Part shown: positions 41,306-52,024 of the stretch, in pieces | How the letters are laid out: each line of letters starts with the position of its first letter | How positions within the stretch are numbered: position 1 is the stretch's first letter | Assembly (NCBI GenBank): GCA_021613535.1 | Contig: CP075492.1 | Coordinates: 2,728,001 to 2,792,000, forward strand | Length of the DNA: 64,000 bases | Origin: Adineta vaga | Lineage: Eukaryota; Rotifera | Direction of reading: 5' to 3' | Notes under the pieces: generated by a model | Databases searched by the model: none | Told to the model about the DNA's origin: nothing | What the model saw: only the letters and a program-made list of their open reading frames with translations | Translations under genes and position numbers: made by a program

Positions 41306-41756
41306 AGCACTGTTGAGAGAACCACCTCCACCAGTAACTAAAACTTTCCCATTTGATAAAATTGTTGCTGTATGATGATATCGTCCAACACTTATATTTC
41401 CTTTGTTAATCCATCCTAAAAAAGAAAATTTATTTGAATAAAAATAAATGAATTAAGAAAAGGAAACCTTTCGATTGATAAATAATTAAATCAAATTTAA
41501 TTAATTGATGATAATTTTGATTAATAATAAAAATATTTCCAAATGAATCAAATGAAATAGTTGACGGAGAATTTAATTGTGAATTTGTACAACCAATAAT
41601 ACAAAAAAATCCATTTTGTTTTTGTTGAATAATTCTTTGATTATTTGAATCAATAATAAATAAAAAATGATTCAAATCTAAAATAATATCAGAAGGACAG
41701 TTTAAATTAATTGTATAATTTAATGAATAATTTCCCACAATAGTTTGACCAATAAA
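41306..41756 (-). pseudogene. NHL-repeat plus kelch fragment, incomplete
   Basis: On the minus strand an NHL-like stretch (FIGQTIVGNYSLN, CPSDIILDLNHFLFIIDSNN, LNSPSTISFDSFGNIFI) is joined across a GT-AG intron of about 48 bp (41419-41466) to a kelch motif: GRYHHTATILSNGKVLVTGG then LNSAELYE and a stop. Only one NHL unit and one kelch unit remain. No signal peptide or ATG precedes it, and an in-frame stop lies just upstream. It looks like the 3' end of a once longer secreted NHL/kelch gene. A related kelch fragment is at 47413 and an intact NHL gene at 47855. Confidence 0.6.
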
Positions 41757-41993
41757 AGACTCCGATTGAAATTATTTTTAATTTCAAATGAAGATTTCAT
41801 CACAAATGTTCCTTAATCTCAATAAATAATGGATATTTTCAAATGCTCAGAAGAAGTATCAAAGACTTGTGAAGTGTAAATAACTTTACCCAATAATAAA
41901 ATTAAATAGACACGAGTAATTATTCTTTGCTGTTTAATGCTTTTCTCTGTTCGATCATTGATATTCTTAAATAAATTCAATTGTTTTATTGAT

Positions 41994-44249
41994 TCAACCA
42001 GTTTGAATGTACTTGTAGTTTGATGATCTAGAATAAAAACTTAGAGATTTACTCGAATATTCATCTGAGTTACTTGATCGATCTCTAAACTTGAATGAGA
42101 TATCGATGCAATATGATGAAATTAAACGAAGTATAATAATGAGACCACCGTACAGACTAATGAAAAGTGTAATTGCATAAGATACATCTTGTCGACTTGT
42201 TCTTGTATATGTACAGATTGATGGTGAACATTGATCAAAATATGTCAAGTAATCCATCTTTATTGACCAATCGGTAACGAAAAGGCGTTTCAAATTATTC
42301 ATTACAGTCAAATGATCTGATTTTGGAGATAAAATTGAATTATTCCAGTGGAAATTCGTCTGAAAAAGAAAGAATAATTAGGGAGTAGATTATTTGACTT
42401 GATACAAACTTGATTGAGATTTGGAAAGTAATCAAATAGCAATTGAAGGCATATGAATTCATATAAGCAATCCATAATGTACTCTCAAGGATTGCTTCGA
42501 GAGGAGTACATCCCACAAAAAAGCCATTGATAATTGTTGAATTAGCCACTGGTGTCAACAGAAATCTGTCAGAAAATTTTATTGTATAGTTTGATAGCGG
42601 AGGAAGAGTAGCTACTATTGTAAGCTGGCGTCCACTGCAAACTAAGGATGATGATTCTTTTTCTAGTCTTACGTTCGTTGCTATTAGAAGAAAGTATCCA
42701 CCTAAATCATAATAAGTTTCAATAAGCCAATTTGAACCAAATGCTGTAACAAGAAAGTTTCCTTGAATCATTGTACGTGTATAATTCAAAAATGTCATCA
42801 TTCGATCAATTACACTGTCCTTTTGAAATTCAATAATATTATTTATTTGTTTTTGAACTTCCATCTCAGAAAGAACCTCAACAGTGATAAAATCAGTGTT
42901 ATTAATATCCATTTGAGTCTGAGAAATAATCTCTCGAGAAAGTGAACAAAATTTGGATAGAAGTTCAAACTAAAAGAAAAGAAGGTGTGGATGTTGACGA
43001 CATATATTATGAATTTAAAAATAATAAAATTTAGTAAAAACTTCAAAGACTTTTACAATACTTATCATCAAAGTTAATTTTCAACTAACCTGAGAAAAAG
43101 CCGCTTGCCGAAAATCCGATACGTTAAACAGGTTCGCATCTACAAAATATAATCCTTCAATCCATTGCTTTTCAACAAAGATACTCGAACAAATGGGATG
43201 CATTGTAACATGGTTGAAAACAAACTTTTTATATGGTATTTCCATAGTTGTACATGGACATGAAAGAGTTTGACCATGTTTAGATAAAAGCTTGTTGAAT
43301 GTGTCAGGTGTGATATTTCTAATAACAATTGTTTTAGATTCGACTTTCATCAACGTAACGTAGAACAAGACATAGAGACATACTAAAATGCATAAAAATT
43401 CATTTCTTTAACTGAATAAGATGTATCAAATCAAAGTTTATCTTTAAGCTTAACGCGATGGAACTTGTAATCTCAAACTAGACCAGGTGAAAAGCTTGAG
43501 TAAGCCCGATTTAATAGATTCAGTTGATTTGAAAACAACTTTTCGGATCTTGTCTCAAAAAATCGAAATATCAAGACGTTCTTTCTAATTCATCATTTTA
43601 CTCATTTTTTAAACAGTATTTTAAGAATACATCCTATATTCTTGCGATATTGAATATTGCGGAGTCAGTTCCTATCCATTCCTAAAATTCTATCACTTCA
43701 AAATAAACGAGAAATATTTGATCTTGATCGACTTCTAAGGAATTTCTTCCTTAACAGAATCACATCCTCCGTGGGACCCTACCTCATGTATTGTATATAT
43801 TATGTTGATACATCAACCAATATGTACACGAACAAGAGGAACTATAGTTTTAGAATGTTCAACATCATATGGATTAGCATGAGTACTGAATAATAAAAGA
43901 CTAAATAATGGTCAATTTAGAAGAAAAAGTGAGCCTGTACCCTAAATAATCATTCGCATTGAATTCTAACTCAAATTAAAATGTAATATTTGTGTAAAAG
44001 TTTGACACTATCGTTCATATCAGAAGATATCTTTGTTTAGGTGAGAATCAGTATTGTTTGATATTTACCTATGAGAAGAAGTACGTATAACCAAGTTTTA
44101 TATTTTTGACGTTTGAGAATAGCAGCTGTATCATTGATATCCTCCTCCTCCTCCTCATCATGATCATAATCGTTTTCGTCCAACATAAAAAGGTTATAAT
44201 TAGAAGTTTTCTTATAGATCCATTTAAAAATAGTTGTACGATTCATCAT
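41994..44249 (-). CDS. Two-transmembrane protein with large Cys-containing ectodomain, rotifer-type family
   Basis: Four exons (44249..44069, 43382..43090, 42969..42406, 42359..41994) give 467 residues. Introns are 686, 120 and 46 bp; the first is unusually long for this window. The cytoplasmic N terminus has an acidic run (DYDHDEEEEED) and ends in KTWLYVLLLI, continued across the first junction by VCLYVLFYVTL to form TM1. The ectodomain contains LSCPCTTMEIPYKKFV, ICSSIFVEKQWIEGL, LVCSGRQL and FVGCTPLEA, and ends with a Cys-rich SPSICTYTRTS. TM2 is SYAITLFISLYGGLIIILRL, followed by a short Ser-rich tail. The two-TM layout with a Cys-bearing ectodomain recalls DEG/ENaC or related channels, but I see no diagnostic motif, so that is only a possibility. 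Start: ATG 44249 opens MMNRTTIF; the frame upstream lacks an ATG. Confidence 0.7.
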
Positions 44250-45751
44250 TGAATGAATCTTTTTTGTTCTAAAAGAAAAAGAATAATAGTTATCATAAGA
44301 GGTTGTAATAATCAAGTAGCTAGAATGCACTGATTAGGGTGTATAAAATCAGTATAAAGATAGAAAATTTTTCACAAGTTTATCGCAAAATGTCGTGTTG
44401 AATAAAAGTTTATTGTCATGGAATATCTCTTGAAAGCTATACTCATTTATCTGTGATTGTAATTCAAAACTAAAATAGTCTGCTATTATAAAGGACTTAC
44501 AACTATACATCTGCGATTTTATCCGAGTATTTTTAAATTTTTTGTATTGTCGGATGACAAAAGAAGGGGAGAGCGTTTCTTAGAAATCACGAATAGAAGT
44601 GCCTTAAGAATTGCTTTTTGTTATCAACTAAAAACAATAATGCATACATTCTAATAAATAGGAAGACGAGAGAGAGAAAAAGTATTTGTTTGTCTCAAAC
44701 ATTTCTTTCTTCATTGTTTTACTGAACGTGAGTTTTTTTGACAATATTCAAATGATAGGTCACCTGAAATCTTTGCTTGTCTAATCAATTTTATGAACTT
44801 TTCTGCTCAATATTCTCTTTCTTTAATTATTAAGTAAGGTTCCACAAAAGAGGTAAATTAACTGATTGTCTATATACAGAAATTTATAAAAACATTTGCC
44901 TTTAGTTTGAGTGAACTGTAAGGACATATATATATATATCTGATGTGATTTTATTTGAGATTCTATTTTTAACTAATAAAGAGAAATTCAAGTATTGTCA
45001 AAGTTGAAATAAGCTATAAGATTATTGATTTTGACTGTTATAATGAATCGAATTCATCAAAAGACAAATTTTGAGACGTTCAAAAGTTGTTATCTGCTTT
45101 TATCTTACAAAAAAGTATGGGTGTGGATGTCAATTAATTATCCATAATCACACCCACACCCCCAATTCAATGATCAATATGATAGATCCCAACCAATAAT
45201 AGAAGATATGCTGTTAGAAACGATGATGAATGGAAGTGAAATAATCAAATGAAACATGAGAATGATAACAAAATCAATATACTTTAGATAGTTCTTTTAT
45301 ATTCAAAATATGATCATCTGCAGCGAGACAATTATCGAAAGGTATTACAAGTAATTTAAGATTCCTCTCCAATGTTTCAAAATGACACACAGATATTTTA
45401 TCTTCAGAATCCAACAAAAAGGGTTTTTTCTCGCAAGAAAAACAAATGATTACGAATATTGCAGTCGTTTTATTTCATCTGTTCTCTTTCTCACGTTAAA
45501 ACACGTGTAGTAAAAATAATGGTAAGAGAGGATATATATATAAAACATACGTATAATAGTAAGCAACACGAAAAAAAACGAGTAGTGAAGAATATTGATT
45601 TATTCGATTAAGGTATGATGAGTATAGTATTTTCTCCACTTTTTTCCGTTCACATTTTTAGAACTGTAAACCTTATTGAAATTTGAATTAAATAAAATCT
45701 ATTTTTTAGACAATAAAAGTGTTCGATTTTTTTCTGTCATCCAGAATAACA
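44250..45751. other. Intergenic between divergent genes
   Basis: 1.5 kb between the 5' ends of the two-TM gene (-) and the GTPase gene (+). It contains an AT dinucleotide run at 44924-44938 and the G-rich/C-rich inverted repeat at 45117-45165. No coding frame recognised. Confidence 0.5.
45117..45165. repeat. Telomere-like inverted repeat
   Basis: ATGGGTGTGGATG at 45117-45129 and CACACCCACACCCCC at 45150-45164 pair as GGGTGTG with CACACCC around an AT-rich loop. The units resemble TGTGGG, the bdelloid telomere unit, and the copy at 18048-18103 has the same hairpin form. Confidence 0.45.
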
Positions 45752-47179
45752 ATGAACCAAAATGCAGATTTGACTAGTTTCAATGGAAACGTCAAGGATG
45801 TTTGTAAACTAATCTTAATCGGATTAGAAGGGGTCGGAAAGACGACATTACTTAATGAAAGTTGTGGAGAACATTTTAATACGAGTGATGGACGTAGCGG
45901 TTGTCTGATCAAAGAAAATCAAAAGGGTTCATTCTTTGTTGATGGATTTTCTCGTCGTTATGAATTAAATGATATGTTAGGAATTAATTACAAAAATCCT
46001 GGTGAATGGCAGAAAGCACTTCATGGACGTTCAGAAGTACACGGTGTTATCTTTCTGATTAGTGCAAGTAATCCTCGCGATAGTGCTCTGGGAGAATTAC
46101 CTCGAATTTATGAATATTGTTCGAATTTGACTATTCCTGTACTTTTTATTTATCGTGATGGAATTCTTCGCTTTAATCCATACATTCGAATCTATACCGA
46201 AACGAGAGAGAGTATTGTAGACGATGAGGAAAGTGGAAGTAAGATAAGCAAGACTGAATTTGTTCGTTATAAAAACTTGGATGAAGTGAAAAGTTCGATC
46301 GCCAGAACCTTTCAAAATGCTTACATTTTACATCAATTACTCGATCCAATTACTATTTGTGGACAAGTTAAAGTTTTACGAGATAAGAACGAAGAATTAG
46401 AAATCAAAATTGACGAGTTAAATCAAAAACATGAAGCTGAGTTAATCAAAAATCAAGAAACCATTGAGCTACAAAATAAACGATATGATGAACAAGTTGA
46501 AAAACTCAATCGATCACTCAACGAAGCAACATTAAATAATAAAACTTTACAAGAAAGACTTGATCATATCGTACAGAAAAATCAAGAAGCAATCTTGAAA
46601 CTTAGTAATGATATTCAATCAGCGATTAATGAAAATCAACGTTTAAGAATTTCTCTTGAAGAACTTATGAGAGACAAAATGAGTCTTGAAGATAAATATT
46701 CAAAATTAATGACAGACAAAAAACAATTAGATTTCGATTTTCATGATGTTATTCGTGATCGAGAACAAATTCAAAGTGCTAAAACAAAACTCGAAAAAGA
46801 TATCGCAGAAGTTGAACAAAACAGACAAATTTTAGCTAAAGAAAAACGTTCATTAGAAACTCGAAAAGAAGATTTAGAACGGCATATCAACGAGGCACGA
46901 TTGCGTCTTGAAGAACAACTCAATCTTATTGTTAGTGTTATTCATACTACACCAGGTGGAAATAAACGAATTTATCCAAAAAAATACAATACAAATGGAA
47001 GATGGATGTGGTTACCGGGACGAGCATACGATGCTATTCAGAAATTTGATGAACTTGGAGAAAGTACAAAAGATGTTGTTTGTTCTCTCAGGAAAGATTT
47101 GCACAAAATGGATGCTAGGTACGATCATACGTCTGCAAATGTTATGGAAGAAGAAGAAGAATCCGACACTGAATCTTAG
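45752..47179 (+). CDS. P-loop GTPase (AIG1/GIMAP-like) fused to a long coiled coil
   Basis: 475 residues from ATG 45752 (the frame begins 11 codons upstream at a GTG). Residues about 15-30 read KLILIGLEGVGKTTLLNE, a Walker A/G1 loop (GxxGxGKT). ELNDMLGINYKNPGEW could supply the DxxG of G3, and VHGVIFLISA plus IPVLFIYRDG resemble the later G strands, with YRDG near the usual NKxD position but not matching it. Residues about 200-400 are a heptad-rich coiled coil (KVLRDKNEELEIKIDELNQK and following). The last about 70 residues contain a conserved-looking block GGNKRIYPKKYNTNGRWMWLPGRAYDAI and an acidic tail EEEEESDTES. The family is probably a rotifer-expanded GIMAP-like group. Partner and pathway unknown; no intron is visible. 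Confidence 0.8.
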   Translation: MNQNADLTSFNGNVKDVCKLILIGLEGVGKTTLLNESCGEHFNTSDGRSGCLIKENQKGSFFVDGFSRRYELNDMLGINYKNPGEWQKALHGRSEVHGVIFLISASNPRDSALGELPRIYEYCSNLTIPVLFIYRDGILRFNPYIRIYTETRESIVDDEESGSKISKTEFVRYKNLDEVKSSIARTFQNAYILHQLLDPITICGQVKVLRDKNEELEIKIDELNQKHEAELIKNQETIELQNKRYDEQVEKLNRSLNEATLNNKTLQERLDHIVQKNQEAILKLSNDIQSAINENQRLRISLEELMRDKMSLEDKYSKLMTDKKQLDFDFHDVIRDREQIQSAKTKLEKDIAEVEQNRQILAKEKRSLETRKEDLERHINEARLRLEEQLNLIVSVIHTTPGGNKRIYPKKYNTNGRWMWLPGRAYDAIQKFDELGESTKDVVCSLRKDLHKMDARYDHTSANVMEEEEESDTES

Positions 47180-47412
47180 TTTTAAATTGTCTGTAGGATG
47201 AATACCGCTTTCAAAAAATAATATGTGTCACTATGGTTTACATAGATAAAATCTGACAAGATTAATGATTTTTCTAAAAGCACATCCTAATATATCTTAT
47301 AACGTTTTTGAGAATTTATAGACGAATTTTCGCGATTTCGATACGGTTGGTATATTTCAGAGCGACGTAAAAACGAACATATTTCCATTTGTTAACATAC
47401 ATGCTGTATGTA
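47180..47412. other. Intergenic spacer after the GTPase gene
   Basis: 233 bp, AT-rich, no gene, motif or repeat noted between the GTPase stop and the kelch fragment. Confidence 0.4.
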
Positions 47413-47604
47413 TTATCGAGCATCATTTATATCATCAGTAACTGCCCATAATCCTGATGATGGATCGTATAACTCAGCAGTATTTAAAGTTCCGCTCGCA
47501 CCTTCTCGACCACTAACTAATACTTTTCCATTTCTCAATATAGATCCTGTGTATGTACTTCGAGAATAGTGCATTCTACCAGTATGACTCACCCTCAAGG
47601 TCAA
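47413..47604 (-). pseudogene. Kelch repeat fragment
   Basis: Minus-strand frame reading GRMHYSRSTYTGSILRNGKV, LVSGREG, LNTAELYDPSSGLWAVT and DINDAR: one kelch blade (the usual GG is SGREG) and the start of a second, then a stop. No ATG-led 5' part or further blades are seen. It is close to the 3' end of the NHL gene at 47855 but not joined to it. Interpreted as a remnant of a kelch gene. Confidence 0.6.
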
Positions 47605-47784
47605 TATTTATGTTTAGTTTCAAAAACAGTGTACACTACCAACTCTTAAAATTTTTCAGTTATAGATGAAAAACTCTTTAGATTTCGTAGAATAAAAACT
47701 ATTTTTTATAGTTAGTATGTACCCTCAATCTTTGAAGAAGTCTTAGTTTAATCAACAAAGATCTATATCGTTGATATACTAAAA

Positions 47785-47799
47785 GTGGGTGTGGGTAAG
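47785..47799 (+). repeat. Telomere-like G-rich motif
   Basis: GTGGGTGTGGGTAAG between the kelch remnant and the NHL gene. It is the closest match in the window to the bdelloid telomere unit TGTGGG (two near-perfect units), but far too short to be a telomere. Confidence 0.4.
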
Positions 47800-47854
47800 G
47801 ATTTGTATGATAAAAATACCTTGCTATATGTTCGTTTATAATAACTGTTGATAT

Positions 47855-48817
47855 TTATTCGCATGAATTTTTATCAAAAAGAAACTTTTTGATAGAGCCA
47901 TTTCTTCTGTCTGTAACATAAAGATTCCATTTTGAATCAAAGGCAAAAGATATCGGATGTTCCATCATATCGTCTTCAAATTCCTGGCGTTCCCATTCAA
48001 GGATGACTTGTACACTTTTCTGTATTGGTAACCATTTAAATAATCCTCTCTCATGCGAGACATAAATAACACCATTGAAATCAACAAATACATTGTGTGG
48101 AAAGAAAGAATCATCAAATATGGAATCAATGTCTCTCTCAAGAATTGATACTCCTTCACTTGAATTTGATACATATTGTCGAATTCTATGATTATTTGTA
48201 TCACAAACATATAGAGATTTTCTGTTATGATTTTCATCAACAAATATTCCCAATGGATTGTTAAGTTGACCATTTTCATTACCATCACCGTCGCCAACGA
48301 GAAGCGTGCCGTTTATTGCACTGATTGGATATTTTACTACTCTCTGATTAGCTTTATCAGAAATATAGATTGTTCCTTGTTTGTCAACATAAATTCCACT
48401 TACATCAGACAATTGATCAAGATCAGATCCAGGTGATATACCAGCAACTATTGTTATATCTCCGTTTTGATCTACCTTGTAAACAGTATAATCAGTATTG
48501 TAGTATATATTTTCAAAACGATCGATAAATATTGAATCAGCAACAACACCATAAGCTAATGTTTGAATAGTATCATTGAGAAAATATTTTCGTATGGAAA
48601 AATCTGAGGCAACAATCAGATTGTCATGAGTGTCCATTGCAATAACTAGATGATGCATTTCGTGCATTCCATCGTCGAGAATGCCTAAATTATCGACAAT
48701 AATCTTTCCATTTGAATTCCATTTAGCATGAAGACAAGGAGCATGTAATGATAATGCACTGTTGATTTTGATGCTTAAGAATGCAATCAAACACAGAAAT
48801 TTTGTAGAAAGTAACAT
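47855..48817 (-). CDS. Secreted NHL-repeat protein
   Basis: Single exon, 320 residues. A signal peptide (MLLSTKFLCLIAFLSIKINS) precedes about six NHL-like units: LDDGMHEMHHLVIAMDTHDN, IFIDRFENIYYN, SGIYVDKQGTIYISDKANQR, LGIFVDENHNRKSLYVCDTN, HNVFVDFNGVIYVSHERG and ISFAFDSKWNLYVTDRRNGS. These would fold as a beta-propeller acting outside the cell in binding. The stop at 47855 closes the last unit with KFLFDKNSCE, and the terminal Cys can pair with CLHAKW near the start. Similar NHL proteins are abundant in rotifers; ligand unknown. The related remnant at 41306 carries a kelch motif after its NHL unit. Confidence 0.85.
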   Translation of the reverse strand: MLLSTKFLCLIAFLSIKINSALSLHAPCLHAKWNSNGKIIVDNLGILDDGMHEMHHLVIAMDTHDNLIVASDFSIRKYFLNDTIQTLAYGVVADSIFIDRFENIYYNTDYTVYKVDQNGDITIVAGISPGSDLDQLSDVSGIYVDKQGTIYISDKANQRVVKYPISAINGTLLVGDGDGNENGQLNNPLGIFVDENHNRKSLYVCDTNNHRIRQYVSNSSEGVSILERDIDSIFDDSFFPHNVFVDFNGVIYVSHERGLFKWLPIQKSVQVILEWERQEFEDDMMEHPISFAFDSKWNLYVTDRRNGSIKKFLFDKNSCE

Positions 48818-49259
48818 TATAAACTTTTTTTTTCGATGTGCAAAACGAAATCAAGTCCAATAGAAGAAAAAGTAGAGAAATTTTGAAAATATTTCGTTTA
48901 TAAAGGTAACGGAGGATTAAGAAAACAAATGATAAAATCATCATTTATGTGCTTCACATTCTTCGAAACCTAATCTTGCTTGCACTTTTTTTAATGAAAA
49001 CGAGTCATCGTCTGCTTCAGATTCGAGTATCTACTGGAAATGAAATTTGTGAGTGGATGAGTTTTATGACAATTGTGTGTATTTCTAATCGACATTTCTG
49101 TCCTTTACAATTAACTTTAGTCTATTGCTGATTTCCAGTGTTTTTAATGAGTAATGATATATGAAGAATAATAAATTTTACGATACATAAAAATGTGAGT
49201 CAAATGAGAGTATAAATGAAAGTAGATTGTTTTCTATATGAACATTTGTTTTCGTTCTA
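48818..49259. other. Intergenic, no gene seen
   Basis: 440 bp between the NHL gene start and the 3' end of the Ig gene, both on the minus strand. Short frames such as 48949-49131 show no motif. Confidence 0.5.
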
Positions 49260-52024
49260 TTATGGATATGTAAAAGAGGCGATGTACGTATTCATATTTG
49301 GGGCACAAGTATATTGCAGCGGTTCAGTGCGTGTGGTAAATGTCTTTGTATATGTTTCGAAAACTCCAAAACGACTTCGTACTACAATGGTAGCTGTAAT
49401 AGGATCTTCAATTGTTGCGTGCAACCCGTATTGCTCAAAGCAAATATGATAAGTACCATGTGGAGGTTCATTTTCTTTGACCCAAAATACAATTTCTGGT
49501 CCAGCGCTAGTTGTATCATCAAAATTGAGTGTACCTTGATCGGTAGCTGTAGTGGCATTTCTATTTTGAAAGTGAATACTTTTATCATTTGGTGTTGTGA
49601 CAACAAGATCACCATCTCCAGCTCTAGACCACGTAGCAGAGATAACAAGGTTTTCAGTGTCAACACAAATTCCTTTCACACAGGTCTGACCATTGGAACA
49701 CTCAGGGAAACAGATAACCGTCGAAACTAATAAAATCAAGAAGAACTTTTTATCTTTATAAAGATTATATTTGAAATCTTGCGTAGAACTCTTAATGCAC
49801 AATATTCTCTACTTTTGTTGTCTTTTTCTTCTTGAAAACTTACTGTTTTTACTGATAATTGAAGTTCGTGAGGTTAATGGTGGACATAAATTGATCGAGG
49901 CGCGTTCAATTGGATAACAAACTGGAACATTGCATCGAGTATTATTAATACATACAGTGTTTGGCGTTGAACATGTCATATTATCTTTTTCACACAAGTG
50001 TAATTTTTTACAAGAGATGATCGTATCAGCGCAAATACTACTTCCGGTCATTGTCATCGTTAAGCATTCACAATCGATATTTGTCGAACATCGTGATGAT
50101 TGATTTCGACAATGCGATGACGAACAACATGTACAACTTGAAGATAAGAACTTGTTTGGATCTGCATCTGAAAGAATTTCATACGATCATATTAAGACAG
50201 CTCGACATATAGAAATTACCTTCGAATGTGAACATACTGTTGCCGTCTGTGTAATTACTTTTTGGAATAGTACAACGATAGTGTCCCAAGTAAGATCTTG
50301 TAATTGGACGAATATAAAGAAACTTACCACGTGGGAAAAGTGGCCCTTGATCTTGAAAAATCTTGAAGAAGAAAATTATTTAAATTTTATAAATATTTAA
50401 AAAAAATGCAGTAAGTTGCATCCTCAATATTGAAAACAAAAGAATTAAAATTAATAGAGTAGCAAGGAGTTTTCAAACTTCATTGGGATTAAAAATCCAA
50501 ACATACTCGACTATTATTAAAATACCATTGAATACGATCTTGATCATGTGGTGCTGCACCTTGACACTGAATTTCAACATAATCGCCTTCTTCCATATGT
50601 GGCGCAATGATATGTAAATATCTATGATTACTATTCGCTATAAAAGACAACTTCATATGAAAACTTCAAGAATATTTTTGTTCGACTCACACGTCAGTTG
50701 AACAGTAGCTGTATCGAGATCATCAGCTTGGGAAATATAACCACTTGTTTCGCGCATTGTAACATTAGCAGAGCTAAAGAAAGATGCGCCATCGTATGCT
50801 ATACATTGATATACGCCAATTTTACTCGGATCATCTAACGTAATACGTGATCTTAAAGAAACGCGTGATCGTCTCATTGTTCTCTCTCATTATAACCGGC
50901 CAAGGCGAGACGCTAAAAGGATGATTTTAAAAATAAATAAAAAATATGCATATTTTAAATATTTTACACGTTCAGGTGTCAGTTGTCTCCAAAAAACTGT
51001 GGTTTTTGAAGTAGCTCCAAAGACCTGACAATTCACTTCGACTGTTTCACCACGCCGAACATAAAGAAACGTGGGTAAAACATAAATTAGCAATGTAGCT
51101 GGATTGTCTATCACTAGTTGAACTGATGTAGATGTTTCAATATCGTCGTTCGTAACGTCGGTAGTTAGTTCTTCGACTTCAGTCGATGTTTGTGCTGCCA
51201 CAACATCAGTTGTCGTTGGTTCAGTAGTTTCCGGGTAAGGAATATCAGCTACAATTGACATTAAAATTAATTTTCTTTAGAAAAATTATAAAATCTTGAT
51301 TGAACATGACACTTTGAAATTAAATTGAACAACTAGTTCGAATTTCAATCAATGAATTAGAAAAGAATGTGATATAACTTTGAATCTTTGATATATATCA
51401 ATAGGAGTGAGATTTCAAGACTTCAGATCATATTATAAGAGTGTCGTAATAATTATTTTTCCTAAAAACTATATAAAAAAGAAACTTTTCCAACTTACCA
51501 TCCTGATTTGTATGTTCATCAGCTAAAATCGAAAAAAAAACACAATATTTACGCGATTACAATAAATCTTTGCCTGAACAAGGTTTTTTATATTTGATTT
51601 CGGTGTTCACTGAAGTAGAATCACTGTTGTTCATACTGATTTTAAGACACATCCACTAAAGTACTCATAAAGAATGAGAAATATAAAATAGGGGTAATTT
51701 TTTTAGATGAAACTTGTATTCTGACATTAGCTTTATTTCTTGATTATTAGTAATATCTTTAGACAATAAATAACGTTAGTCAGATCAATTGTTAGTTGTA
51801 TGGTGTATCGTTATGTAATGAGGAAAAAAGTATGAAATAGTCAAGCTCTCATTAACTTACAATCATCGTATTGTCGTCGAAATCTTCGTTCTGAATCGTC
51901 ACTCTAATATGAAAATTTTATAATTCTTCTACACGATGGAAGAAATGTAGTTTACTTTCGATGTTGATACGCTTGCTGTAAAACAGAAATATAGAAGTAA
52001 ACCTAGAAGAATTTTAATATTCAT
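49260..52024 (-). CDS. Secreted protein with Ig-like domains, Cys-rich region and DUF2135-like C terminus
   Basis: Nine exons (52024..51956, 51903..51861, 51522..51499, 51248..50970, 50885..50691, 50637..50512, 50351..50220, 50167..49844, 49726..49260) sum to 1659 nt, 552 residues. Exon 1 is a signal peptide (MNIKILLGLLLYFCFTASVS). A short acidic/basic linker and a Thr-rich stretch (TTEPTTTDVV) follow. The first Ig-like domain has VEVNCQVFG, VFWRQ and IGVYQCIAYDG, split by an intron. The second has VEIQCQG, QWYF and YLGHYRCTIP. A Cys-rich section (CTCCSSSHC, CECLT, ICADTIISC, CNVPVC) carries many Cys pairs. The last exon has CSNGQTC, then GDGDLVVTTPNDKSIHF, LNFDD, GPEIVFW and PPHGTYHICF, matching a DUF2135/YfaP-like fold. 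It is probably an extracellular adhesion or recognition protein. No function is known, and orthology is uncertain. Confidence 0.85.

Noticed and set aside
43383-44068. A gene within the 686-bp intron of the two-TM protein
   Set aside because: The frame 43657-43893 has no motif and lies in an intron whose ends join a continuous membrane segment.
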